Below are positions 50,601 through 61,529 of a stretch of DNA of 64,000 nt, piece after piece. Each line of letters begins with the position of its first letter. Within the stretch, counting starts at the first letter, position 1. Origin of the DNA: Rhabditoides inermis (taxonomy: Eukaryota; Nematoda; Chromadorea; Rhabditida; Rhabditidae); contig CAWZYM010000183.1 in assembly GCA_963966185.1 (NCBI GenBank), forward strand, positions 332,501 through 396,500. Reading direction: 5' to 3'. The translations under genes were made by a program, and so were the position numbers. Below the pieces are notes generated by a model. The model worked only from the letters and a program-made list of their open reading frames with translations, was not told where the DNA came from and searched no databases.

Positions 50601-53600
50601 TGCCCTAGAGAACCAACTGAATGCAAAGAACTATCAACTACACTATTCATTACTTCAGAAAAATCAAAATGCCGACATATGCCGGTCAGACTGCGGTTAT
50701 CCAACGATGTTTGAAGTCGGTTGATAGTAGTGTTGTTTTAGACCATTTCGCCCGTTTCGAGGACGTGCCCTCGGGAAACGAATGTTTGCAAATAACAATC
50801 AACCCCACTATATTTTACTCTCAAAATAAACAAAATGCCGACATATGCCGGTCAGACTGCGGTTATCCAACGATGTTAGAAGTCGGTTGACAGTAGGGTT
50901 GTTTTAGGCCATTTCGCGCGTTCTGAGGACGTGCCCTAGAGAACCAACTGAATGCAAAGAACTATCAACTACACTATTCATTACTTCAGAAAAATCAAAA
51001 TGCCGACATATGCCGGTCAGACTGCGGTTATCCAACGATGTTTGAAGTCGGTTGATAGTAGTGTTGTTTTAGACCATTTCGCCCGTTTCGAGGACGTGCT
51101 CTCGGGAACCGAATGTTTGCAAAAAAACAATCAACCCCACATTTTTTTACTCTCAGAATAATCAAAATGCCGACATATGCCGGTCAGACTGCGGTTATCC
51201 AACGATGTTTGAAGTCGGTTGACAGTAGGGTTGTTTTAGACCATGTCGCGCGTTTCGAGGACGTGCCATCGGGAACCAACTGAATGCAAAGAACTATCAA
51301 CTACACTATTCAATACTTCAGAAAAATCAAACTGCCGACATATGCCGGTCAGACTGCGGTTATCCAACGATGTTTGAAGTCGGTTGATAGTAGTGTTGTT
51401 TTAGACCATTTCGCCCGTTTCGAGGACGTGCTCTCGGGAACCGAATGTTTGCAAATAACAATCAACCCCACATTTTTTCACTCTCAGAACAATCAAAATG
51501 CCGACATATGCCGGTCAGACTGCGGTTATCCAACGATGTTTGAAGTCGGTTGACAGTAGGGTTGTTTTAGGCCATTTCGCGCGTTCTGAGGACGTGCCCT
51601 AGAGAACCACTGAATGCAAAGAACTATCAACCACACTTTTCATCACTTTTAGAATAATCAAAATGCCGCTCTATGCCGGTCAGACTGCGGTTATGCAACG
51701 ATGTTTGAAGTAGGTTGACAGTAGTGTTGTTTTAGACCATTTCGCCCGTTTTGAGGACGTGCCCTCGGGAACCGAATGTTTGCAAATAACAATCAACCCC
51801 ACATTATTTTACTTACAGAATGAACAAAATGCCGACATATGCCGGTCAGACTGCGGTTATCCAACGATGTTTGAAGTCGGTTGACAGTAGGGTTGTTTTA
51901 GGCCATTTCGCGCGTTCTGAGGACGTGCCCTAGAGAACCAACTGAATGCAAAGAACTTTCAACTACACTATTCATTACTTCAGAAAAATCAAAATGCCGA
52001 CATATGCCGGTCAGACTGCGGTTATCCAACGATGTTTGAAGTCGGTTGATAGTAGTGTTGTTTTAGGCCATTTCGCGGGTTTTGAGGACGTGCCGTAGAG
52101 AACCAACAGGATCCAAAGAACAATCAACCACACTATTCCTTACTTCAGAAAAATCAAAATGCCGACATATGCCGGTCAGACTGCGGTTATCCAACGATGT
52201 TTGAAGTCGGTTGATAGTAGTGTTGTTTTAGACCATTTCGCCCGTTTCGAGGACGTGCTCTCGGGAACCGAATGTTTGCAAAAAACAATCAACCCCACAT
52301 TTTTTTACTCTCAGAATAATCAAAATGCCGACATATGCAGGTCAGACTGCGGTTATCCAACGATGTTTGAAGTCGGTTGACAGTAGGGTTGTTTTAGACC
52401 ATGTCGCGCGTTTCGAGGACGTGCCATCGGGAACCAACTGAATGCAAAGAACTATCAACTACACTATTCAATACTTCAGAAAAATCAAACTGCCGACATA
52501 TGCCGGTCAGACTGCGGTTATCCAACGATGTTTGAAGTCGGTTGATAGTAGTGTTGTTTTAGACCATTTCGCCCGTTTCGAGGACGTGCTCTCGGGAACC
52601 GAATGTTTGCAAATAACAATCAACCCCACATTTTTTTACTCTCAGAATAATCAAAATGCCGACATATGCCGGTCAGACTGCGGTTATCCAACGATGTTTG
52701 AAGTCGGTTGACAGTATGGTTGTTTTAGACCATGTCGCGCGTTTCGAGGACGTGCCATCGGGAACCGAATTTTGCAAATAACAATCAACCCCACATTATT
52801 TTACTCTCAGAAAGAAAAAAATGCCGACTTATGCCGGTCAGACTGCGGTTATCCAACGATGTTTGAAGTCGGTTGATAGTAGTGTTGTTTTAGACCATTT
52901 CGCCCGTTTCGAGGACGTGCTCTCGGGAACCGAATGTTTGCAAAGAACTATCAACCACACTTTTCATCACTTTTAGAATAATCAAAATGCCGCTCTATGC
53001 CGGTCAGACTGCGGTTATGCAACGATGTTTGAAGTAGGTTGACAGTAGTGTTGTTTTAGACCATTTCGCCCGTTTTCAGGACGTGCCCTCGGGAACCGAA
53101 TGTTTGCAAATAACAATCAACCCCACATTATTTTACTTACAGAATGAACAAAATGCCGACATATGCCGGTCAGACTGCGGTTATCCAACGATGTTTGAAG
53201 TCGGTTGACAGTAGGGTTGTTTTAGGCCATTTCGCGCGTTCTGAGGACGTGCCCTAGAGAACCAACTGAATGCAAAGAACTTTCAACCACACTATTCATT
53301 ACTTCAGAAAAATCAAAATGCCGATATATGCCGGTCAGACTGCGGTTATGCAACGATGTTTGAAGTCGGTTGATAGTAGTGTTGTTTTAGACCATTTCGC
53401 CCGTTTCGAGGACGTGCCCTCGGGAAACGAATGTTTGCAAATAACAATCAACCCCACTATATTTGACTCTCAGAATGAACAAAATCCCGACATATGCCGG
53501 TCAGACTGCGGTTATCCAACGATGTTAGAAGTCGGTTGACAGTAGGGTTGTTTTAGGCCATTTCGCGCGTTCTGAGGACGTGCCCTAGAGAACCAACTGA

Positions 53601-56600
53601 ATGCAAAGAACTATCAACTACACTATTCATTACTTCAGAAAAATCAAAATGCCGACATATGCCGGTCAGACTGCGGTTATGCAACGATGTTTGAAGTCGG
53701 TTGATAGTAGTGTTGTTTTAGACCATTTCGCCCGTTTCGAGGACGTGCCCTCGGGAAACGAATGTTTGCAAATAACAATCAACCCCACTATATTTGACTC
53801 TCAGAATGAACAAAATGCCAATATATGCCGGTCAGACTGCGGTTATGCAACGATGTTTGAAGTCGGTTGATAGTAGTGTTGTTTTAGACCATTTCGCCCG
53901 TTTCGAGGACGTGCCCTCGGGAAACGAATGTTTGCAAATAACAATCAACCCCACTATATTTGACTCTCAGAATGAACAAAATGCCGACATATGCCGGTCA
54001 GACTGCGGTTATGCAACGATGTTTGAAGTCGGTTGATAGTAGGGTTGTTTTAGACCATTTCGCCCGTTTCGAGGACGTGCCCTCGGGAAACGAATGTTTG
54101 CGAATAACAATCAACCCCACTATATTTGACTCTCAGAATGAACAAAATGCCGACATATGCCGGTCAGACTGCGGTTATGCAACGATGTTTGAAGTCGGTT
54201 GATAGTAGTGTTGTTTTAGACCATTTCGCCCGTTTCGAGGACGTGCTCTCGGGAACCGAATGTTTGCAAATAACAATCAACCCCACTATATTTTACTCTC
54301 AGAATGAACAAAATGCCGACATATGCCGGTCAGACTGCGGTTATCCAACGATGTTAGAAGTCGGTTGACAGTAGGGTTGTTTTAGGCCATTTCGCGCGTT
54401 CTGAGGACGTGCCCTAGAGAACCAACTGAATGCAAAGAACAATCAACCACACTATTCATTACTTCAGAAAAATCAAAATGCCGATATATGCCGGTCAGAC
54501 TGCGGTTATGCAAGGATGTTTGAAGTCGGTTGATAGTAGTGTTGTTTTAGACCATTTCGCCCGTTTCGAGGACGTGCCCTCGGGAAACGAATGTTTGCAA
54601 ATAACAATCAACCCCACTATATTTTACTCTCAGAATAAACAAAATGCCGACATATGCCGGTCAGACTGCGGTTATCCAACGTTGTTAGAAGTCGGTTGAC
54701 AGTAGGGTTGTTTTAGGCCATTTCGCGCGTTCTGAGGACGTGCCCTAGAGAACCAACTGAATGCAAAGAACTATCAACTACACTATTCATTACTTCAGAA
54801 AAATCAAAATGCCGACATATGCCGGTCAGACTGCGGTTATCCAACGATGTTTGAAGTCGGTTGATAGTAGTGTTGTTTTAGACCATTTCGCCCGTTTCGA
54901 GGACGTGCTCTCGGGAACCGAATGTTTGCAAATAACAATCAACCCCACAATTTTTTCACTCTCAGAATAATCAAAATGCCGACATATGCCGGTCAGACTG
55001 CGGTTATCCAACGATGTTAGAAGTCGGTTGACAGTAGGGTTGTTTTAGGCCATTTCGCGCGTTCTGAGGACGTGCCCTAGAGAACCAACTGAATGCAAAG
55101 AACTATCAACTACACTATTCATTACTTCAAAAAAATCAAAATGCCGACATATGCCGGTCAGACTGCGGTTATGCAACGATGTTTGAAGTCGGTTGATAGT
55201 AGTGTTGTTTTAGACCATTTCGCCCGTTTCGAGGACGTGCCCTCGGGAAACGAATGTTTGCAAATAACAATCAACCCCACTATATTTGACTCTCAGAATG
55301 AACAAAATGCCGATATATGCCGGCCAGACTGCGGTTATGCAACGATGTTTGAAGTCGGTTGATAGTAGTGTTGTTTTAGACCATTTCGCCCGTTTCGAGG
55401 ACGTGCCCTCGGGAAACGAATGTTTGCAAATAACAATCAACCCCACTATATTTGACTCTCAGAATGAACAAAATGCCGACATATGCCGGTCAGACTGCGG
55501 TTATGCAACGATGTTTGAAGTCGGTTGATAGTAGTGTTGTTTTAGACCATTTCGCCCGTTTCGAGGACGTGCCCTCGGGAAACGAATGTTTGCAAATAAC
55601 AATCAACCCCACTATATTTGACTCTCAGAATGAACAAAATGCCGACATATGCCGGTCAGACTGCGGTTATGCAACGATGTTTGAAGTCGGTTGATAGTAG
55701 TGTTGTTTTAGACCATTTCGCCCGTTTCGAGGACGTGCTCTCGGGAACCGAATGTTTGCAAATAACAATCAACCCCACTATATTTTACTCTCAGAATGAA
55801 CAAAATGCCGACATATGCCGGTCAGACTGCGGTTATCCAACGATGTTAGAAGTCGGTTGACAGTAGGGTTGTTTTAGGCCATTTCGCGCGTTCTGAGGAC
55901 GTGCCCTAGAGAACCAACTGAATGCAAAGAACAATCAACCACACTATTCATTACTTCAGAAAAATCAAAATGCCGATATATGCCGGTCAGACTGCGGTTA
56001 TGCAAGGATGTTTGAAGTCGGTTGATAGTAGTGTTGTTTTAGACCATTTCGCCCGTTTCGAGGACGTGCCCTCGGGAAACGAATGTTTGCAAATAACAAT
56101 CAACCCCACTATATTTTACTCTCAGAATAAACAAAATGCCGACATATGCCGGTCAGACTGCGGTTATCCAACGATGTTAGAAGTCGGTTGACAGTAGGGT
56201 TGTTTTAGGCCATTTTGCGCGTTCTGAGGACGTGCCCTAGAGAACCAACTGAATGCAAAGAACTATCAACTACACTATTCATTACTTCAGAAAAATCAAA
56301 ATGCCGACATATGCCGGTCAGACTGCGGTTATCCAACGATGTTTGAAGTCGGTTGATAGTAGTGTTGTTTTAGACCATTTCGCCCGTTTCGAGGACGTGC
56401 TCTCGGGAACCGAGTGTTTGCAAATAACAATCAACCCCACAATTTTTTCACTCTCAGAATAATCAAAATGCCGACATATGCCGGTCAGACTGCGGTTATC
56501 CAACGATGTTAGAAGTCGGTTGACAGTAGGGTTGTTTTAGGCCATTTCGCGCGTTCTGAGGACGTACCCTAGAGAACCAACAGAATGCAAAGAACTATCA

Positions 56601-56999
56601 ACTACACTATTCATTACTACAGAAAAATCAAAATGCCGACATATGCCGGTCAGACTGCGGTTATCCAACGATGTTTGAAGTCGGTTGACAGTAGTGTTGT
56701 TTTAGGCCATTTCGCGGGTTTTGAGGACGTGCCGTAGAGAACCAACTGAATTCAAAGAACAATCAACTACACTATGCATTACTTCAGAAAAATCAAAATG
56801 CCGATATATGCCGGTCAGACTGCGGTTATGCAACGATGTTTGAAGTCGGTTGATAGTAGAGTTGTTTTAGACCATTTCGCCCGTTTCGAGGACGTGCCCT
56901 CGGGAAACGAATGTTTGCAAATAACAATCCCCCATTGAGACTAATATTTACTATGGTGTGTGTCTGTCATTCTTTCCGGAGAGATAACTCTTTTCAAAA

Positions 57000-57833
57000 T
57001 ATACCCTATTTGCTGATTTCTTCTAAAAAGTTTCTTCAATACCCGAGAACGCAAAATTCCAAATATCTCGTCAATAGCAATCTTCTTATCATAGTTATCA
57101 CCTAATCTCTTAACTATGGAGAAAATTTTCAAAATGCTTCAATTCGAACGAAATTTGGTGGGTAGGTGAATCGACCTAGAAAAAATTGACAGCCGCAATA
57201 CCAGCTGGCTGTGACCTCATCTTCATGCCCAAAAAGGCGAATGTACCCAAAATGCACCCAAATTTCATGGTCTTCGATTTCTATAAAAATTGAATAGAAG
57301 ATAGATTACGTAAAAAAGAGTATAGAAACTTGTTTCATTTTTCGAAAAGTCGCGAACTAAAGCAAATATGATCGACTTTTCGTACAGGCAATATAGAGTG
57401 TCCAATTTGTAAACTTAAGCTTTTATGGGCATATAAGCCTTACTGTCAAAATTTCAGAACAATCGGACTTTGTCTTCATATGATATTAGAACATTTTTGA
57501 GCGCGCGCTACTTGCTGGGGTCGCGCCCTCCGGGTCGCTCGCTACCAGCCGCGAGATCAACAGATCAATACCAATTAGTTGGCATTCGCTTTTACTTACC
57601 CATATCCACATAGTGGTGCACTTGTTTCAATAGAAATACGTGTAAATAAAATCAATAATAGATTGATTCAGTTGAAAAAGACAAAATTTCTAGCTTCAAC
57701 GCATAACTTCAACGAAACGAAGAGTTGAAGATTGGAAAAGACAAGTAAAAGTTTGGCAAGACGAGTTCAGTCGTTATATAGTGGTTTGTAAAGATCAAAC
57801 AAACTTCAAACTTTATCAAGCTACTTCAAACAT
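57000..57833. other. Helitron unique region without a gene
   Basis: AT-rich sequence with frequent stops on both strands. A GC-rich islet around 57498-57560 includes the 10-bp perfect palindrome AGCGCGCGCT at 57500-57509. I see no domain, tRNA-like fold or captured exon. Confidence 0.5.
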
Positions 57834-58080
57834 GCGCACAACACTTAGGGCGCGCCCACCGGCGTATTTTCTCTCAGCCGTGGCAACGAGGTCGTGTATT
57901 ATAGAAATATGGATTGAAAACAGTGACTGATCAGGTACATAGTGTTGTATAAAAAAAATTTCATTGTCATACTCTTTCATAGTACTTCCACAGCAAGCGC
58001 ACATTATGCGAGGGGCGTGCCAGCCGGCGTGCTTTTTGTCAGCCGTCGCATGAAAAGGTCGCTGCATTGTAGACATACAT
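57834..58080 (+). repeat. Diverged internal tandem repeat, period about 163 bp
   Basis: The strings GCGCACA, then GGGCG(C/T)GCC, then CCGGCGT, then CAGCCGT occur in order from 57834 and again from 57997. Translated on the minus strand they give the paired segments ATAERKYAGGRA and ATADKKHAGWHA, which makes the 133-codon frame look internally repetitive. The similarity is moderate. Confidence 0.55.
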
Positions 58081-58324
58081 TTCTTTTTTTTGTTAATAGA
58101 ACATTGTTTTAACGAGACTGTTACGCTCTCGTTGTTACTGAAAAACGCGTTGTCTTTTGAGCAGTTCATTTGAGCGAATGGAAGTGAGGTGAGGTGAGCA
58201 TCAAGTGCAAGACTCATTCCAAATTACGAAGACTGTGATTAAATAATGAATGATATCTGTAATCAATGTTGAGTCATAATTTTTTTTTACACGATCTGCT
58301 ACCCTTTTTAATTTAATAGAACTT

Positions 58325-60192
58325 TTTCTAGAAAAGTTATGTGATCGAGGCGGAGACGTGAGAGTAGACAGAAGAGAGCATAGAACTGCTTCTAGAAAAG
58401 TGATGTGATCGATGCGGATACGTGAGAGTAGAAAGTGATGTGATCGATGCAGAGACGTGAGAGTAGACAGAAGAGAGCATAGAACTGTTTCTAGAAAAAT
58501 GATTTGATCGATGCAGAGACGTGAGAGTAGACAGAAGACAGCATAGAACTGCTTCTAGAAAAAAAATGAGTTGATCGATGAGGAGACGTGAGAGTAGACA
58601 AAAGAGAGCATACAACTGTCTCAAGAAAACTGTTGTGATCGATGCAGAGACGTGAGAGTAGACAGAAGAGAGCATACAACTGCCTCTAGAAAACTGTTGT
58701 GATCGATGCGGAGACGTGAGAGTAGACAGAAGAGAGCATACAACTGCCTCTAGAAAACTGTTGTGATCGATGCGGAGACGTGAGAGTAGACAGAAGAGAG
58801 CATAGAACTGTTTCTAGAAAAGTGATGTGATCGATGCGGAGACGTGAGAGTAGACAGAAGAGAGCATACAACTGCTTCTAAAAAAGTGATGTGATCGATG
58901 CAGAGACGTGAGAGTAGACAGAAGAGAGCATAGAACTGCCTCTGGAAAACTGTTGTGATCGATGCAGAGACGTGAGAGTAGAGCATACAACTGCTTCTAG
59001 AAAAGTGTTGTGCCCGATGCGGAGACGTGACAGTAGACAGATGAAAGCATAGAACTGCTTCTAGAAAAGTGACGTGATCGATGCGGAGACGTGAGAGTAG
59101 AGAGAAGAGAGCATGGAACTGTTTCTAGAAAAGTGTTGTGCCCGATGCGGAGATGTGAGAGTAGACAGACGAGAGCATAGAACTGCTTCTAGAAAAGTGA
59201 TGTGATCGATGCGGAGACGTGAGAGTAGACAGATGAGAGCATAGAACTGCTTCTAGAAAAGTGACGTGATCGATGCGGAGACGTGAGAGTAGAGAGAAAA
59301 GAGCATAGAACTGTTTCTAGAAAAGTGTTGTGCCCGATGCGGATACTTGAGAGTAGACAGATGAGAGCATAGAACTGCTTCTAGAAAAGTGATGTGATCG
59401 ATGCGGAGACGCGAGAGTAGAGAGAAGAGAGCATAGAAATGTTTCTAGAAAAGTGTTGTGCCCGATGCGGAGACGTGAGAGTAGACAGATGAGAGCATAG
59501 AACTGTTTCTAGAAAATTGATGTGATCGATGCGGAAACGTGAGAGTAGAGAGAAGAGAGCACGGAACTGTCTCTAGAAAGTTGTTGTCACCGCAACGAAG
59601 ACGTGAGAGAAGACAGAAGAGAGCGTCGAACTGTCTCTAGAAAATTATTGTGACTGCAGCGGAGACGTGAGAGAAGACAGAAGAGAGCGTCGAACTGTCT
59701 CTAGAAAATTATTGTGACTGCAGCGGAGACGTGAGAGAAGACAGAAGAGAGCATAAAACTGTCTCTAGAAAAATGATGTGATCGATGCGGAGACGTGAGA
59801 GTAGACAGAAGAGACGATATAACTGTTTCTAGAAAAGTGTTATGATCGATGCGGAGACGTGAGAGTAGAGAGAAGAGAGCATAGAACTGCTTTTAGAAAA
59901 ATGATGTGATCGAAGCGGAGACGTGAGAGTAGAGAGAAGAGAGCATAGAACTGCTTCTAGAAAAGTGATGTGATCGATGCGAAGACGTGAGAGTAGAGAG
60001 AAGAGAGCATGGAACTGTCTCTAGAAAATTTTTGTGACTGCATCGGAGACGTGAGAGAAGACAGAAGAGAGCATAGAACTGTCTCTAGTAAATTATTGTG
60101 ACTGCAGATGAGATACTTGAGAGTTGACAGAAGAGACGATCGAACTATCTCTAGAAAAATTCTGTGACCGCAGCGGAGACGTGAGAGGAGAC

Positions 60193-60195
<3 letters not shown>
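58325..60195 (+). repeat. 65-bp minisatellite within Helitron copy 1
   Basis: About 29 tandem units of near 65 bp. A typical unit contains GTGATGTGATCGATGCGGAG, ACGTGAGAGTAGACAGAAG, AGAGCATAGAACTG and CTTCTAGAAAA. A subfamily at about 59575-59760 and 60010-60195 reads GTGACTGCAGCGGAGACG and AACTGTCTCTAGAAAA. One unit near 58430 is truncated. TTCTAGAA is intact in about 16 units. Since 65 is not a multiple of three, the repetitive minus-strand frames here shift from unit to unit and are not coding. Confidence 0.9.
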
Positions 60196-60237
<42 letters not shown>

Positions 60238-60287
60238 AGGGAGGGAGGGAGAGAGAGGGAGAGAGAGAGAAAGGGGGAGAGAGAAAA
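60193..60287 (+). repeat. 95-bp uninterrupted polypurine tract
   Basis: Contains only A and G for 95 bases: a (GA)n run, a G-rich stretch with GGGA repeats, then more (GA)n. The next 120 bp remain purine-rich. Such tracts can adopt triplex DNA and vary in length between individuals. Confidence 0.9.
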
Positions 60288-60498
60288 TAAAGAGAGAGCG
60301 AGAGAGGGAAAGAGAGTGTATATAGGTAAAAATAAGGAAAGTGAGAAAGAAGAAAGATAGAGAAAGTAGGAGAGAGAAAGTAAGAAAGACAGAAAGTGAA
60401 AGTGATACATAGACCTTTCCCATGGATGTCTCTCTGTAAGAAGCAATAGAGAACAAACAGCAATATGAACTACTATTCATTTTTCTATTCTTGGATAC

Positions 60499-60536
60499 CT
60501 AGTGCGGAGGCGCGCGACAGCGCGCCGAAGCGCTAG
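60499..60536 (+). other. Helitron 3' terminal hairpin and CTAG end
   Basis: The inner stem GGCGCGC (60509-60515) pairs with GCGCGCC (60520-60526) around a GACA loop, followed six bases later by the terminal CTAG (60533-60536). An outer stem, CTAGTGC (60499-60505) with GCGCTAG (60530-60536), gives seven more pairs including one G-T. A symmetric 3x3 internal loop separates the stems. In Helitrons this hairpin marks the rolling-circle termination site. Confidence 0.88.
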
Positions 60537-61529
60537 TCAACCCCACTATATTTTACTCTCAAAATAAACAAAATGCCGACATATGCCGGTCAGACTGCGG
60601 TTATCCAACGATGTTAGAAGTCGGTTGACAGTAGGGTTGTTTTAGGCCATTTCGCGCGTTCTGAGGACGTGCCCTAGAGAACCAACTGAATGCAAAGAAC
60701 TATCAACTACACTATTCATTACTTCAGAAAAATCAAAATGCCGACATATGCCGGTCAGACTGCGGTTATCCAACGATGTTTGAAATCGGTTGATAGTAGT
60801 GTTGTTTTAGACCATTTCGCCCGTTTCGAGGACGTGCTCTCGGGAACCGAATGTTTGCAAAAAACAATCAACCCCACATTTTTTTACTCTCAGAATAATC
60901 AAAATGCCGACATATGCCGGTCAGACTGCGGTTATCCAACGATGTTTGAAGTCGGTTGACAGTAGGGTTGTTTTAGACCATGTCGCGCGTTTCGAGGACG
61001 TGCCATCGGGAATCAACTGAATGCAAAGAACTATCAACTACACTATTCAATACTTCAGAAAAATCAAACTGCCGACATATGCCGGTCAGACTGCGGTTAT
61101 CCAACGATGTTTGAAGTCGGTTGATAGTAGTGTTGTTTTAGACCATTTCGCCCGTTTCGAGGACGTGCCCTCGGGAAACGAATGTTTGCAAATAACAATC
61201 AACCCCACTATATTTTACTCTCAGAATAAACAAAATGCCGACATATGCCGGTCAGACTGCGGTTATCCAACGATGTTAGAAGTCGGTTGACAGTAGGGTT
61301 GTTTTAGGCCATTTTGCGCGTTCTGAGGACGTGCCCTAGAGAACCAACTGAATGCAAAGAACTATCAACTACACTATTCATTACTTCAGAAAAATCAAAA
61401 TGCCGACATATGCCGGTCAGACTGCGGTTATCCAACGATGTTTGAAGTCGGTTGATAGTAGTGTTGTTTTAGACCATTTCGCCCGTTTCGAGGACGTGCT
61501 CTCGGGAACCGAGTGTTTGCAAATAACAA
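60537..61529 (+). repeat. Satellite spacer between the two Helitrons
   Basis: Exactly 993 bp, three 331-bp dimers, in register with both insertions. Up to about 61.08 kb the monomers match 22.5-23.1 kb; from about 61.1 kb they match 55.98-56.43 kb, including the rare CCATTTTGCGCG and ACCGAGTGTTTG variants. A recombination junction therefore lies between about 61080 and 61160. Confidence 0.9.

Larger units (their letters stand above)
24794..52114 (+). repeat. Irregular higher-order repeats marked by GGATCC monomers
   Basis: A B-type variant reading AACAGGATCCAAAG occurs at 24794, 27112, 31250, 34727, 38701, 40356, 42508, 46152, 48799, 49967 and 52109. Intervals are 2318, 4138, 3477, 3974, 1655, 2152, 3644, 2647, 1168 and 2142 bp, close to 14, 25, 21, 24, 10, 13, 22, 16, 7 and 13 monomers. 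Each marker is followed by a similar succession of monomer types with internal blocks added or lost. This is the pattern of repeated unequal exchange between out-of-register copies. Confidence 0.82.
21088..56927 (+). repeat. 166-bp satellite array, main block 3
   Basis: About 216 uninterrupted monomers, predominantly 331-bp A+B dimers. Monomer subfamilies are distinguished by small diagnostic variants: GGATCC in some B monomers, CCGATAAATGCC, TCAAACTGCCGAC, TTTACTTACAG, GCTCTATGCC, and AAAAACAATC in place of AAATAACAATC. Runs of pure 166-bp A monomers occur near 32.3-33.0, 35.7-36.5, 43.5-44.3, 46.5-47.3, 53.6-54.4 and 55.1-55.9 kb. No gene or insertion interrupts the block. Confidence 0.95.
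56928..60536 (+). mobile_element. Non-autonomous Helitron, copy 1
   Basis: A 3609-bp insertion beginning TCCCCCATTGAG and ending GCGCTAG. It lies exactly between A56927 and T60537, so the satellite AACAA|TCAACCCC is restored with no target duplication. TC start, CTRR end (CTAG), a GC-rich hairpin just before the end and A/T insertion are the defining features of canonical Helitrons. Layout: 56928-58324 unique AT-rich sequence with a GC-rich islet near 57500-57560; 58325-60195 minisatellite; 60193-60405 purine-rich tract; 60406-60536 terminal region. No Rep or helicase domain is present, so it needs an autonomous partner. The longest frame, 133 codons on the minus strand at 57816-58217, is shortened by a 1-bp deletion in copy 2 and is probably not a gene. 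Confidence 0.88.

Noticed and set aside
1..56927. CRISPR array
   Set aside because: The repeat is regular, but there are no unique spacers; the whole 166-bp unit is repeated, and the length and context are eukaryotic.
57816..58217. 133-codon minus-strand frame in Helitron copy 1 as a captured gene
   Set aside because: It is internally repetitive because of the 163-bp repeat, has no recognisable domain, and is cut to 105 codons in copy 2 by a one-base deletion.
58337..60480. Leu/Ser-rich minus-strand frames over the minisatellite and purine tract
   Set aside because: They arise from a 65-bp repeat read in shifting frames and from (GA)n translated as Ser-Leu; low-complexity artefacts.
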